This document shows positions 42,573 through 53,082 of a stretch of 64,000 nt of DNA, one piece after another. The translations under genes were made by a program, and so were the position numbers. Numbering within the stretch: position 1 is the first letter of the stretch; every line of letters starts with the position of its first letter. A model generated the notes under the pieces. It ran no database searches and was not told the DNA's origin. It saw only the letters and a program-made list of their open reading frames with translations. The DNA is from Neorhizobium populisoli (lineage in GTDB: Bacteria > Pseudomonadota > Alphaproteobacteria > Rhizobiales > Rhizobiaceae), in contig NZ_JAHYCB010000002.1 in assembly GCF_019430945.1 (NCBI RefSeq), positions 62,001 to 126,000 on the forward strand. The letters are read 5' to 3'.

Positions 42573-43217
42573 ATGAACGCATCCGGAGAGTTCCTGGTAT
42601 CGGAAACGCCCCGAACCCTGTTCGGCCTGCGTGTCTGCGATCTCGGATGGAATGCCGCGTTGGGTCTGGTCGAAGGCCTGATCTCGCTCCGCGGCAACCG
42701 CACGACGCTGTCATTTCTTGATGAGCGTGCCTCGCTTCGCCAGATGCTGGATCTCTCCTATCATCATCAGCTCGATCGCAGGCTCCTTCTGCCGTCCGGT
42801 GGACGTGCCTTCGGGTTCGTCGCGAAGGCCCTCAAGAAGCGTTATGCCGGCTTGCGATATTCCGCCGAGACTTTCGTGCCGGCATTGCTGACCTATCTGG
42901 AACGCCGCTGCATCATCGGGATTGCCGGTGAGGATATGGGGCGGCTTGAGGCTCTTCGCGAGCACTTTGCCCGGCATGCGCCATGGCACGAACTGGTCGT
43001 CATCCCACCGGATCAGGATGTTTCGCGCCGCTTCGACGTGGTGATTGTCGACGCTGCAAGTCTTGCCGCAGAGCGGCGCGTCGAAAGGCATCTGGCCGTT
43101 ATCCGCACCGGAATGGTGGTGATGGCAGGCGACGGACTGTCGAAATTTGCTCGCCGCAAGCTCGATATGCAGGCTGTGCGACGCCAGCATTCGCACAGTC
43201 TTCCGTCTTTCGCCTGA
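42573..43217 (+). CDS. Degenerate WecG/TagA/CpsF (GT26)-type protein
   Basis: The 214-residue protein follows the order of the WecG/TagA glycosyltransferase family. The opening is FGLRVCDLGWNAALGLVEGL, the middle RRLLLPSGGRAFGFVAKALK, and then FVPALLTYLERRCIIGIAGE. Family members normally have N-H or N-P-E after the first strand and VLPDG in the middle. Here these read SFLDERASL and LLPSGG, so the usual Asp is Ser. It may be inactive or altered in donor use. It precedes a polysaccharide co-polymerase gene by 91 bases, suggesting a small surface-polysaccharide locus. Start ATG 42573 has an AGGTGGAG ribosome site. Confidence 0.6.
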   Translation: MNASGEFLVSETPRTLFGLRVCDLGWNAALGLVEGLISLRGNRTTLSFLDERASLRQMLDLSYHHQLDRRLLLPSGGRAFGFVAKALKKRYAGLRYSAETFVPALLTYLERRCIIGIAGEDMGRLEALREHFARHAPWHELVVIPPDQDVSRRFDVVIVDAASLAAERRVERHLAVIRTGMVVMAGDGLSKFARRKLDMQAVRRQHSHSLPSFA

Positions 43218-43306
43218 GGCGTTAACGCTTTCTTTGCCATAGAAATTTAGACTGTCTTAATTAACGGACCGCCCGAAAGGCGGCAGCGTCAGTTACAGCG
43301 GTCATT

Positions 43307-43336
43307 CCATGTATCAATCGGCCATGTATCAATCGG
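43307..43336 (+). repeat. Tandem 15-bp duplication across a start codon
   Basis: CCATGTATCAATCGG occurs twice back to back (43307-43321 and 43322-43336). It duplicates the ATG and first residues (MYQSA-MYQS) of the polysaccharide co-polymerase, leaving two in-frame starts. Confidence 0.85.
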
Positions 43337-45096
43337 TGCAAATCGACGAAGACCGGGCGATCGAACCCGCAGCGGAACCGTCAGTCTCCCGGTTCGCGGG
43401 GATGCGCGCTGCTGCCGTGAAGATCGGCGCCTTAACCCTGTTCTGCGGCGCGTTACCGCTGCTTTTCACCGACTCCGTGCCTCAGAGATTCACCGCTGCC
43501 AGCCGCCTGAAGGTCGAGGCCGCAACCGATGCAGCGATCAATGAAGCGGCCGGCGCACTTCGTTCGAAGGCCAATCTCGACAACCTGATCCATGCGTTGA
43601 ACCTCACCAATGCCAGCGAGTTTGCCGTCGATCGCCCGAGCGCGGTCCGGATCGTCTCCGACATCGTTTCCGGTCAGGAAATGACGGTTTCACAGGCGGA
43701 AAACCGCCTTCGCGAGCGCCTGGCCCAGGCGATCGCCGTCTCTTATGACCGACCAAGTGGCCAGGTATCGATTGCGGTAACAGCCGACGAGGCCACCGAG
43801 GCAGTGCGTATCGCCAATATGCTGGGCGGCACGTTCCGTGATGAGATCGCGGCGTCCGGCGCCAAGACTTCTCAGCCGTTGGTGGAAAAGCTGCGCCAGA
43901 CGCTCGACCGCGCCAGTGCCGCCTTGTCGGGCTTCGTTGGCGAGACCGATGAACAGAAGCTTGCTGAGATGCGCCGCGCCGAAGGCGAGGGGCAGCAGCG
44001 CGCCGACGATCTGCAGCAGGCCCAGGCCGAACTCGCCGACCTGAAGCAGAAAGTGCAGCAGGCGGCGGCGATGAAGCTGGAGGACGTGCTGAGCAGGCCG
44101 CTTCCTGACAGCCTTGAATATACGGGTCTGGACTATGAGCGTCAGCGGCATGTGGAAGCCAAGCTCGCGCTTGATCAGTTGACCGGCAATCTTGGCCCGC
44201 GTCATCCGCGTCTCCAGGCCGCGCAGGCAGCTGTCGATGATATTCGCAGCGATATCCAGACCGCCCTGAAGCAGCTCGTATCGTCGTTGCGGCAGCAGGA
44301 AAGCGCCGCCGCAAAGCGTCTCGCCGACCTGAAGGCAAAACAGGTGAAACGTCCCGACGACAAGGAAATCGTTGACGCGGCTGCACGCCTGTCAAACCTG
44401 GAAGCTGCGGTCGATGAAGCGCGTCGTAACTATCTGGAAGCTCTGCATCGTGCCGAGGCCGATACCGGCAAATCGGCGCCGCAGGTGAAGGTTCTTGCCG
44501 CGGCGACCGTCGAGGATGCCGCGCGGCTAGGGCCGTCCGTTCTCGAAATCTGCGCCGGCGGCGCGTTGATCGGCTTCTGCCTCGGTGGGGCTCTTACCTT
44601 CCTGACCCGCCGGAAGGTGGCAGCAGAAGCCGAAGATGCGGAACTCGCTGCCGAACCGGAAGCGATCGACGCTCATTGGCAGGTCGATCTGCTCGATGAA
44701 GCGGACGACACCGACGAACGGCTGGAGCCACAATATCAGGAACCTGTCTATCGTGAACCGGCCCACAGCGAGCCCGCTTATGTTCCGCCGAAAGACTATC
44801 GGCAGGAGCAGGTCCGCAATCGCCATCCGGCTCCCGCAAACGACACTCCGTTCGGTGACCATATCCGCGATATGCTGATGGCGAACCGCCGACCTGCTGA
44901 AAGTGATGATCTTCCGCCGCTGGTTGCAGCGGTCCTGTCCGGCCGCGTCAGCCAGTTCCCGGAATATGCCGCGCCGCGGATTTCCGAAGAGGAGCTTCAC
45001 AAGGCTGAAGAGCTTCGCGAACTGCGCCGCAACATGGCGGAATTGCGCGAGCGCGTCGAAACCTATTCCGCTAGCCGTAGCAGCGGCCGACGTTAA
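43309..45096 (+). CDS. Polysaccharide co-polymerase / GumC-like chain-length protein
   Basis: The 595-residue protein has a first membrane helix (about 36-54, VKIGALTLFCGALPLLFT), a periplasmic part with long coiled coils, and a second helix (about 407-428). The motif LGPRHPRLQAAQAAVDDIRS just before the late coiled coil is typical of Wzz/GumC/ExoP-type proteins. The C-terminal cytoplasmic tail is acidic and proline-rich with no Walker kinase motifs, so it is not a full BY-kinase fusion. The start may be 43309 or 43324 because of the 15-bp duplication. CCGCC/GGCGG forms a small hairpin at 43269-43283. It likely acts in exopolysaccharide length control or export. Confidence 0.8.
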   Translation: MYQSAMYQSVQIDEDRAIEPAAEPSVSRFAGMRAAAVKIGALTLFCGALPLLFTDSVPQRFTAASRLKVEAATDAAINEAAGALRSKANLDNLIHALNLTNASEFAVDRPSAVRIVSDIVSGQEMTVSQAENRLRERLAQAIAVSYDRPSGQVSIAVTADEATEAVRIANMLGGTFRDEIAASGAKTSQPLVEKLRQTLDRASAALSGFVGETDEQKLAEMRRAEGEGQQRADDLQQAQAELADLKQKVQQAAAMKLEDVLSRPLPDSLEYTGLDYERQRHVEAKLALDQLTGNLGPRHPRLQAAQAAVDDIRSDIQTALKQLVSSLRQQESAAAKRLADLKAKQVKRPDDKEIVDAAARLSNLEAAVDEARRNYLEALHRAEADTGKSAPQVKVLAAATVEDAARLGPSVLEICAGGALIGFCLGGALTFLTRRKVAAEAEDAELAAEPEAIDAHWQVDLLDEADDTDERLEPQYQEPVYREPAHSEPAYVPPKDYRQEQVRNRHPAPANDTPFGDHIRDMLMANRRPAESDDLPPLVAAVLSGRVSQFPEYAAPRISEEELHKAEELRELRRNMAELRERVETYSASRSSGRR

Positions 45097-45211
45097 GAGC
45101 TGCGACATCGAATCCGCTTGCTTTTGCCCCCGGCGACCAGCATAGCCGTTGGTAATAAGCTCAGTCTGCCTTATGTATACATGAGCGGCGTTTTTGAAGC
45201 GGGAGGTTCGC

Positions 45212-46111
45212 GTGGCGACAGTGATCGATGGGAAAGAAGCGGCAGCATCCGTGATCGCTGCGGTAACTGAAGCGACCGGCTCCCTGGAGAAGGCAACTGG
45301 CGTCAAGCCCGGCCTCGCGGTCGTCATCGTCGGCAATGATCCGGCCAGCCACGCCTATGTGAATTCCAAAAGCAAGATGGCCAAGCAGTGCGGTTTCAAC
45401 TCGATCCAGCACAGCTTGCCGGAAGAAACCTCCCAGGAAGCGCTTGAAAAGCTTGTGGCCGAGCTAAATGCCGATCCGGCAGTGCACGGCATCCTCGTTC
45501 AGCTTCCCCTGCCGAAACATCTGAATGCCGAGCCGGTCATCCTCTCCGTCTCGCCTGAAAAGGATGTCGATGGCCTGCACGTCGTCAACGCCGGCAAGAT
45601 CGCCACCGGCGACCTGTCGACCGGTCTTATCTCCTGCACCCCGGCGGGCTCCATGCTGCTGGTCAAGCGTATACACGGCGAAGACCTGTCCGGCCTCAAC
45701 GCCGTCGTTATCGGCCGCTCGAACCTGTTCGGCAAGCCGATGGGCCTGCTTCTGCTCGCTGCCAATGCGACCGTCACCATGGCGCATTCCAAGACCAAGG
45801 ATCTCGCCGGCGTCTGCGGCAATGCCGATATCCTTGTCGCAGCCGTTGGCCGTCCGCAGATGGTCAAGGCCGATTGGGTAAAGCCCGGCGCGACCGTGAT
45901 TGATGTCGGCATCAACCGTGTTCCGGCGCCAGACAAGGGCGAGGGCAAGAGCCGCCTCGTCGGCGACGTCGCTTATGCGGAAGCTGCTGAAGTCGCGGGC
46001 GCCATCACTCCGGTTCCTGGCGGCGTCGGCCCGATGACCATCGCCATGCTGATGGCTAACACCGTGATCGCTGCCTATCGCACGGCCGGCAAAACCGCTC
46101 CGAAATTTTGA
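45212..46111 (+). CDS. folD: Bifunctional methylenetetrahydrofolate dehydrogenase/cyclohydrolase
   Basis: FolD interconverts 5,10-methylene- and 10-formyl-tetrahydrofolate using NADP. I start at GTG 45212, preceded by GGGAGG at five bases, giving 299 residues; the track of codons upstream to TTG 45194 is not needed. Motifs are [20 protein letters not shown] with the catalytic Lys, [31 protein letters not shown], and [20 protein letters not shown]. It is a stand-alone housekeeping gene between the polysaccharide genes and the agl operon. Confidence 0.97.
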   Translation: MATVIDGKEAAASVIAAVTEATGSLEKATGVKPGLAVVIVGNDPASHAYVNSKSKMAKQCGFNSIQHSLPEETSQEALEKLVAELNADPAVHGILVQLPLPKHLNAEPVILSVSPEKDVDGLHVVNAGKIATGDLSTGLISCTPAGSMLLVKRIHGEDLSGLNAVVIGRSNLFGKPMGLLLLAANATVTMAHSKTKDLAGVCGNADILVAAVGRPQMVKADWVKPGATVIDVGINRVPAPDKGEGKSRLVGDVAYAEAAEVAGAITPVPGGVGPMTIAMLMANTVIAAYRTAGKTAPKF

Positions 46112-46151
46112 TCTTTTCCGGACGGATTTTTTCATTTGTTCCACGTCGCAG

Positions 46152-46228
46152 CCGGAGGGGTTGACTCCTCCGGTAGCGCGTTAAATCTCTCCCATGAACT
46201 GGAACTCCCGGCAGGGTAGTAAGCCGGG
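46152..46228 (+). promoter_or_regulatory. Hairpins in the folD-aglE intergenic region
   Basis: CCGGAGG (46152-46158) pairs with CCTCCGG (46167-46173). CCCGGC (46207-46212) pairs with GCCGGG (46223-46228) just before the aglE GGGAGG ribosome site. The first may be a weak folD terminator, though no T run follows. In S. meliloti a LacI-type gene aglR precedes aglE; none is present in this window. Confidence 0.4.
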
Positions 46229-46247
46229 GCAATGGGAGGATAATTTC

Positions 46248-47609
46248 ATGAAGGCATCATTTTGGATCGGCACGGCTCTTGCGGCTCTTGTCGCCGGCGG
46301 TGCGGTCGCTCAGGAGTTGAAATTTCCTCCGGGCCAGGATTCTCGTTTCAACTGGAAGAGCTACGAAGACTTCAAGGCTGCCAATGCCAGCCTGAAGGGC
46401 CAGCCACTGACAATCTTCGGCCCCTGGCGGGGTGAGGATGAGGCACTTTTCACCAGCGTGCTCGCCTATTTCAAGGCCGCGACCGGTATCGACGCAAAGT
46501 ATTCGTCCTCCGAAAACTACGAACAGCAGATCGTCATCGACACGTCCGCGGGTTCGCCACCGAACATCGCCATCCTGCCGCAGCCCGGCCTGCTCGCCGA
46601 CCTCGCGAGCAAAGGGTTCCTGGTGCCGCTGGGTGACCAGAACGCCAAGTGGATCAAGGACAATTACGGCGCCGGCGACAGCTGGATCGGTTACGGCACC
46701 TATAAGGGCAAGGACGGCAAGGACGCTTTCTACGCCTTCCCCTACAAGGCCGACGTGAAATCGCTGGTCTGGTACGTGCCAGAAAACTTCGAGGAAGCCG
46801 GCTACGAAGTGCCGAAGACCATGGAGGACCTGTTCAAGCTCAGCGATCAGATCGTCGCTGACGGTGGTGTTCCGTGGTGCATCGGCCTCGGCTCCGGCGG
46901 CGCCACGGGCTGGCCGGCAACTGACTGGGTGGAAGACATGATGCTCCGCACCCAGAAGCCGGAGGTCTATGACAAATGGGTGAGCAATCAGATCAAGTTC
47001 GACGATCCGGCCGTGGTTGGCGCCATCGAGGAATTCGGCAAGTTCGCCAAGAAGGCGGAATATGTCAGCGGCGGCGTGGCAGCGGTCTCCTCGACCGACT
47101 TCCGCGACAGCCCGAAGGGTCTCTTCGACATTCCGCCGAAATGCTACCTGCATCATCAGGCATCGTTCATCCCGTCCTTCTTCCCGGAGGGCAAGCAGCT
47201 CGGCAAGGACGCAGACTTCTTCTACATGCCGACCTATGCCTCCAAGGCCGATCTCGGCAAGCCGGTGCTCGGCGCCGGTACGCTGGTGGCGATCACCAAG
47301 GATAGCCCGGCCGCCAAAGCCTTTGTCGAATTCCTGAAAACGCCGATCGCTCATGAAGTCTGGATGGCTCAATCCGGCTTCCTGACGCCGTTCAAGGGCG
47401 TGAAGCCGGAAGCCTATGGCAACGACACGCTGCGCAAGGAAGGCGAGTTGCTGATTACCGCCACGACCTTCCGTTTCGACGGTTCCGACCTGATGCCCGG
47501 CAAGATCGGCGCCGGCGCCTTCTGGACCGGCATGATCGATTTCGTCGGCGGCAAGGATGGGAAGACGGTCGGAACGGCCATTCAGAAGGCTTGGGATGGG
47601 CTGAAGTAG
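46248..47609 (+). CDS. aglE: Alpha-glucoside ABC transporter, periplasmic binding protein AglE
   Basis: This is the solute-binding protein for sucrose, maltose, trehalose and related alpha-glucosides. I start at ATG 46248 (MKASFWIGTALAALVAGGAV) after GGGAGG. The signal peptide ends near AVAQEL. The mature 430 residues are a cluster B/MalE-like protein with TIFGPWRGEDEALFTSVLAY, YEQQIVIDTSAGSPPNIAIL, GGATGWPATDWVEDMMLR and GAGAFWTGMIDFVGG. It heads aglEFGAK. A palindromic intergenic repeat follows, which may set binding-protein levels above permease levels. Confidence 0.93.
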   Translation: MKASFWIGTALAALVAGGAVAQELKFPPGQDSRFNWKSYEDFKAANASLKGQPLTIFGPWRGEDEALFTSVLAYFKAATGIDAKYSSSENYEQQIVIDTSAGSPPNIAILPQPGLLADLASKGFLVPLGDQNAKWIKDNYGAGDSWIGYGTYKGKDGKDAFYAFPYKADVKSLVWYVPENFEEAGYEVPKTMEDLFKLSDQIVADGGVPWCIGLGSGGATGWPATDWVEDMMLRTQKPEVYDKWVSNQIKFDDPAVVGAIEEFGKFAKKAEYVSGGVAAVSSTDFRDSPKGLFDIPPKCYLHHQASFIPSFFPEGKQLGKDADFFYMPTYASKADLGKPVLGAGTLVAITKDSPAAKAFVEFLKTPIAHEVWMAQSGFLTPFKGVKPEAYGNDTLRKEGELLITATTFRFDGSDLMPGKIGAGAFWTGMIDFVGGKDGKTVGTAIQKAWDGLK

Positions 47610-47611
47610 CT

Positions 47612-47748
47612 GCCCCTCACCCTAACCCTCTCCCCGCACACGGGGAGAGGGGACGTGCCCAATGCGACGCCTGAGATTGGGGAGCCGGTGCGGCATATCA
47701 CCTTCTCCCCGCGGGCGGGGAGAAGGTGGCGGCAGCCGGATGAGGGGC
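47612..47748. repeat. RIME-type palindromic intergenic element (copy 1)
   Basis: Outer ends CCCCTCA (47613-47619) and TGAGGGG (47741-47747) bracket two large hairpins. They pair CCCTCTCCCCG with CGGGGAGAGGG (47626-47651) and ACCTTCTCCCCGC with GCGGGGAGAAGGT (47700-47727). This double-palindrome layout is that of rhizobial intergenic mosaic elements. A second copy in opposite orientation is at 51706-51830. Confidence 0.85.
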
Positions 47749-47813
47749 GCGCCACGACCATTGAAAGCAGATAAAACAAGATCCGCATAGAACGGTGAAT
47801 GGAGGAGGGGAGC

Positions 47814-48827
47814 ATGGTAACTCAAATCGCCACAGCCATTGGGGTCATGGTGGCCGGGGTATTCGCCTGTGCCTTGTACTATTGGCTGTCGGACAAGACC
47901 CTCCAGCTCGTTTTCCCCGTGCCGGACGACAATGTCCGCACGGCTTCGCGCAACCTCAACCGTCGCGCTGTCGTCCGCCCCTGGCTCTTCCTGGGTCCCG
48001 CACTTCTTCTACTCGTCGTCTACCTCGTTTATCCGGTCGTCGCGACGTTCATCCTCTCCTTCTACGATCGCTCAGGGACCAATTTCGTCGGCCTTTCAAA
48101 CTACGCCTGGGCCGTTCAGGATGCGCAGTTCCGCCAGTCGATCTTCAACAATATCCTCTGGCTCGCCGTCGTGCCGGCGGCTTGCACCTTCTTCGGCCTC
48201 GTCATTGCCGTGCTGACCGACCGTATCTGGTGGGGCAATATTGCCAAGAGCCTGGTCTTCATGCCGATGGCGATCTCCTTCGTCGGCGCTTCTGTCATCT
48301 GGAAGTTCATCTACGAATATCGCGGCGGCACCGAAACGCAGATCGGCTTGTTGAACTCCATCGTCACCTGGCTCGGCGGCAACCCGCAGGTATGGATCTC
48401 GCTGCCGCTCTGGAACAATTTCTTCCTGATGATCATCCTCATCTGGATCCAGACGGGTTTTGCCATGGTCATCCTCTCGGCTGCACTACGCGGCATTCCG
48501 GAAGAGACGATCGAGGCGGCGGTCATCGACGGCGCAAACGGCTGGCAGATCTTCTGGAAGATCATGGTGCCGCAGATCTGGGGCACGATCGCCGTCGTCT
48601 GGACGACGATCACCATCCTTGTCCTCAAAGTCTTCGATATCGTCCTGACCATGACCAACGGCCAGTGGAACACGATGGTTCTGGCAAACCTGATGTTCGA
48701 CTGGATGTTCCGCGGTGGCGGCGATAGCGGCCGAAGTGCGGTCATAGCACTGATCATCATGGCGGCCGTCACGCCGATCATGGTCTGGAACATCCGCCAG
48801 GCGAACCGCGAAACGGGAGGTCATTGA
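47814..48827 (+). CDS. aglF: Alpha-glucoside ABC transporter permease AglF
   Basis: AglF is an inner-membrane permease of the MalF type. I start at ATG 47814 behind GGAGGAGGGGAG. There are about seven or eight membrane helices, with an extra N-terminal one. The EAA loop reads IPEETIEAAVIDGANGWQIF then WKIMVPQIWGTIAVVWTT. Length 337 is normal. aglG starts one base after the stop. Confidence 0.94.
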   Translation: MVTQIATAIGVMVAGVFACALYYWLSDKTLQLVFPVPDDNVRTASRNLNRRAVVRPWLFLGPALLLLVVYLVYPVVATFILSFYDRSGTNFVGLSNYAWAVQDAQFRQSIFNNILWLAVVPAACTFFGLVIAVLTDRIWWGNIAKSLVFMPMAISFVGASVIWKFIYEYRGGTETQIGLLNSIVTWLGGNPQVWISLPLWNNFFLMIILIWIQTGFAMVILSAALRGIPEETIEAAVIDGANGWQIFWKIMVPQIWGTIAVVWTTITILVLKVFDIVLTMTNGQWNTMVLANLMFDWMFRGGGDSGRSAVIALIIMAAVTPIMVWNIRQANRETGGH

Positions 48828-48828
48828 G

Positions 48829-49989
48829 ATGAGCGCAGTCGTCAATCTCCGCCGCATCGGCCTTCCTCGCCTTTTCGTGCATGCATCGGTTCTGCTGATC
48901 TGCATCATCTGGCTGATCCCGACGCTCGGCATCCTCGTCACCTCGATCCGCGAAAAGGATCAGATTGTCGCTTCCGGCTGGTGGACCGCCTTCAGCAGTT
49001 CGACCCAAACCACGCAAGGTCGCCTGGGTGCACCTTCCACCGCCAAGCAGGAAGGTTCCAACTATGTCATCACCGGCTCCGTTTTTGAGCCGGGCAAAAG
49101 CGGTACGGTCAAAGCCTTCGGCAGCCGCGTCGCTGCACCTTCTGAATTCGCAGCCGGCACCAATGCCGATATCCGCAATGGCGAAATGCTGCAGATCAAC
49201 GAGGACGGCAGCTATCGTTATACCAAGAACGCACCCTTCACCGGCGATCAGGGTCGCCGCATCTATCTCGCGGTCGCCAGCCCGCCGAGCTTTACGACGG
49301 CAAACTACAACACTGTCCTGAACGCCGAGGGCATCGGCCAGTCCTTCATCAATTCGCTGACGGTGGCGATCCCCGCGACGATCATCCCGATCCTGATCGC
49401 CGCCTTTGCAGCCTATGCTCTTTCCTGGATGGAGTTTCCCGGCCGCGCATTGATTATCGCCGTCGTGGTCGGCCTGATCGTCGTGCCGCTACAGATGTCG
49501 CTGATCCCGCTGCTCAAACTTTATAACGAGGTCGGCAATCTCTTTGGCGTGCCGTCGAAGACCTATGCTGGCATCTGGCTGGCGCATACCGCCTTCGGCA
49601 TGCCGCTCGCCATCTATCTGCTGCGCAACTACATCGCCGGCCTGCCGAAGGAGATCATCGAATCCGCCCGCGTCGATGGTGCCAGCGATTTCGAAATCTT
49701 CATGAAGATCGTCCTGCCGCTATCCTTCCCGGCTTTGGCCTCTTTCTCTATCTTCCAGTTCCTCTGGGTCTGGAATGACCTGCTGGTGGCGATCGTTTTC
49801 CTCGGCACCGCCAAGGATCAGCTCGTCCTGACCGGCAGCCTGAACGCGCTTCTGGGCTCGCGCGGCGGCAACTGGGAAATCCTCACGGCCTCGGCGTTCA
49901 TCACCATCATCGTACCGCTTCTGGTCTTTTTTGGCCTGCAAAGATATCTGGTTCGTGGACTGCTGGCCGGCTCCGTCAAGGGCGGCTGA
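48829..49989 (+). CDS. aglG: Alpha-glucoside ABC transporter permease AglG
   Basis: AglG is the MalG-type permease partner. It has one membrane helix near residues 14-37, then a hydrophilic stretch of about 110 residues (roughly 45-160) before the remaining helices. This places a sizeable domain in the periplasm and makes it longer (386) than MalG. The EAA loop is LPKEIIESARVDGASDFEIF then MKIVLPLSFPALASFSIF. The gene is one base from aglF and 37 bases before aglA. Confidence 0.94.
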   Translation: MSAVVNLRRIGLPRLFVHASVLLICIIWLIPTLGILVTSIREKDQIVASGWWTAFSSSTQTTQGRLGAPSTAKQEGSNYVITGSVFEPGKSGTVKAFGSRVAAPSEFAAGTNADIRNGEMLQINEDGSYRYTKNAPFTGDQGRRIYLAVASPPSFTTANYNTVLNAEGIGQSFINSLTVAIPATIIPILIAAFAAYALSWMEFPGRALIIAVVVGLIVVPLQMSLIPLLKLYNEVGNLFGVPSKTYAGIWLAHTAFGMPLAIYLLRNYIAGLPKEIIESARVDGASDFEIFMKIVLPLSFPALASFSIFQFLWVWNDLLVAIVFLGTAKDQLVLTGSLNALLGSRGGNWEILTASAFITIIVPLLVFFGLQRYLVRGLLAGSVKGG

Positions 49990-50026
49990 GCGCAACGGAT
50001 CACACTCGAAAACGACGGGATATTGA

Positions 50027-51682
50027 ATGACGATTGCAGCAGAAACCTCCGCGGTGCCCGACAAGGATTGGTGGCGCGGAGCCGTTATCTATCAGATCTA
50101 TCCGCGTTCCTATCAGGACTCGAACGGCGACGGCATCGGCGACCTGAAGGGTATCACTGCGCGCCTGCCGCACATCTCGGCCCTAGGCGCCGATGCCATC
50201 TGGATTTCGCCCTTCTTTCCGTCGCCGATGAAGGATTTCGGTTACGACGTGTCGAATTACACGGACGTCGATCCGATGTTCGGCTCGCTGTCGGATTTCG
50301 ACGGACTGATTTCGGAAGCCCATCGCCTCAACATCAAGGTGATGATCGACCTCGTGATGTCGCACAGTTCGGACCAGCACCATTGGTTCATCGAAAGCCG
50401 CTCCAGCCGCGTCAATCCCAAGGCCGACTGGTATGTCTGGGCCGATGCCAAGCCGGACGGCACGCCGCCCAACAACTGGCTGTCTATCTTCGGCGGGTCC
50501 GCCTGGCACTGGGACCCGACCCGCATGCAATATTACATGCACAACTTCCTGACCTCACAGCCGGACATGAACCTGCATAATCCGGAAGTTCAGGACGCGT
50601 TGCTGGACATGACCCGCTTCTGGCTGAAACGCGGCGTTGACGGTTTCCGGCTCGATACGATCAATTTTTACTTCCACGACAAGGATTTGCGCGACAACCC
50701 GGCGCTCGATCCGTCGCGCCGCAACGCCTCCACCGCGCCAGCCGTCAACCCCTACAATTTCCAGGAACATCTCTACGACAAGAACCGTCCGGAAAATCTG
50801 GAATTCCTGAAGCGTTTTCGCGCCGTGCTCGACGAGTTCCCGGCCATCGCGGCGGTCGGTGAAGTCGGCGACAGCCAGCGCGGCCTGGAAATCGTCGGCG
50901 AATATACCGCCGGCACCGACAAGATGCAGATGTGCTACGCCTTCGAATTCCTGGCGCCGGATCCGTTGACGCCGGCGCGTGTCGCCGAGGTGCAGAATTC
51001 GTTTGCGGTCGCGGCCCCCGATGGCTGGGCGTGCTGGGCTTTCTCCAACCACGACGTGGTCCGCCATGTCAGCCGTTGGGGCCAGGATGTGCTCGACCGT
51101 GATGGTTACGCCAAGATGGCCTCCGCCATCCTGATGACCCAGCGCGGTTCGGTCTGCATCTATCAGGGCGAAGAGCTTGGCCTGACCGAGGCGGATATCG
51201 CCTATGCCGACCTGCAGGATCCTTACGGCATCCAGTTCTGGCCGGAATTCAAGGGCCGCGACGGTTGCCGCACGCCGATGGTCTGGGACAGCCAGGCCAT
51301 GCAGGCGGGCTTCTCGACGGCGGAAAAGACCTGGCTGCCGATCCCGGTCGAACACCAGTTGCGTGCCGTCGGAGCACAGTATGGCGACCCGGCTTCGGTG
51401 CTGGAGCAATACCGCCGCTTCCTCGCCTTCCGCAAACAGCATCCGGCCTTTGCCAAGGGCGAGATTGCTTTCCTGCCCGAGGATGGCGCGGTACTCGGTT
51501 ACGAGCGCCGGTTCGGCAACGAGACCGTGCTCTGCCTGTTCAACATGAGCGCGTCGGAGGCTGCGATCGATTTGCCGGCTGGCGATTGGGAAGTGCTGAC
51601 CGGCCACGGGTTCGAGGCCGGTCTGGAAGATCGGCGAGTGACACTGCCGGCCTGGGGGGCGTTCTTCGCCCGCCATGTTTGA
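50027..51682 (+). CDS. aglA: Cytoplasmic alpha-glucosidase AglA (GH13)
   Basis: AglA cleaves imported alpha-glucosides to glucose. The 551-residue protein has the GH13 barrel: DWWRGAVIYQIYPRSYQDSN, DLVMSHSSDQHHWF, GVDGFRLDTINFYF with the nucleophile Asp near 210, and AVGEVGDSQRG with the acid/base Glu near 279. FSNHDVVRH carries the third Asp near 343. No signal peptide is present, so it is cytoplasmic. It sits between permease and ATPase genes. A palindromic repeat separates it from aglK. Confidence 0.95.
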   Translation: MTIAAETSAVPDKDWWRGAVIYQIYPRSYQDSNGDGIGDLKGITARLPHISALGADAIWISPFFPSPMKDFGYDVSNYTDVDPMFGSLSDFDGLISEAHRLNIKVMIDLVMSHSSDQHHWFIESRSSRVNPKADWYVWADAKPDGTPPNNWLSIFGGSAWHWDPTRMQYYMHNFLTSQPDMNLHNPEVQDALLDMTRFWLKRGVDGFRLDTINFYFHDKDLRDNPALDPSRRNASTAPAVNPYNFQEHLYDKNRPENLEFLKRFRAVLDEFPAIAAVGEVGDSQRGLEIVGEYTAGTDKMQMCYAFEFLAPDPLTPARVAEVQNSFAVAAPDGWACWAFSNHDVVRHVSRWGQDVLDRDGYAKMASAILMTQRGSVCIYQGEELGLTEADIAYADLQDPYGIQFWPEFKGRDGCRTPMVWDSQAMQAGFSTAEKTWLPIPVEHQLRAVGAQYGDPASVLEQYRRFLAFRKQHPAFAKGEIAFLPEDGAVLGYERRFGNETVLCLFNMSASEAAIDLPAGDWEVLTGHGFEAGLEDRRVTLPAWGAFFARHV

Positions 51683-51705
51683 CTATGGAAACATTGTACC
51701 GGCGG

Positions 51706-51830
51706 GCCCCTCATCCGCCTGCCGGCACCTTCTCCCCGCTGGGGAGAAGGGACAGATGCCGCAGCGTCGCCGCTTCTCCTCTCCCCTCGGGGAGAGGGTG
51801 GCCGAGCGAAGCGGAGGCCGGGTGAGGGGG
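51706..51830. repeat. RIME-type palindromic intergenic element (copy 2, inverted)
   Basis: Outer ends CCCCTCA (51707-51713) and TGAGGGG (51823-51829) bracket hairpins CCTTCTCCCC/GGGGAGAAGG (51728-51750) and CCTCTCCCC/GGGGAGAGG (51778-51797). The order of the two hairpins is reversed relative to 47612-47748, so the copies are inverted. Confidence 0.85.
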
Positions 51831-51871
51831 TTACGGATCGAAGCATTCAAGAATAAATGGGAGAGGAAATC

Positions 51872-52960
<1,089 letters not shown>

Positions 52961-53082
52961 GCGGTAACTGCATATTTACTATGCTGTTGCTTGGTGCGGG
53001 CCACGTTGTGCCATTGTGATACCTCCTCACCATCTGTTAAATTTCAGCATTTAATCTTCTTTCCATGAAAAGGAGAGATGAC

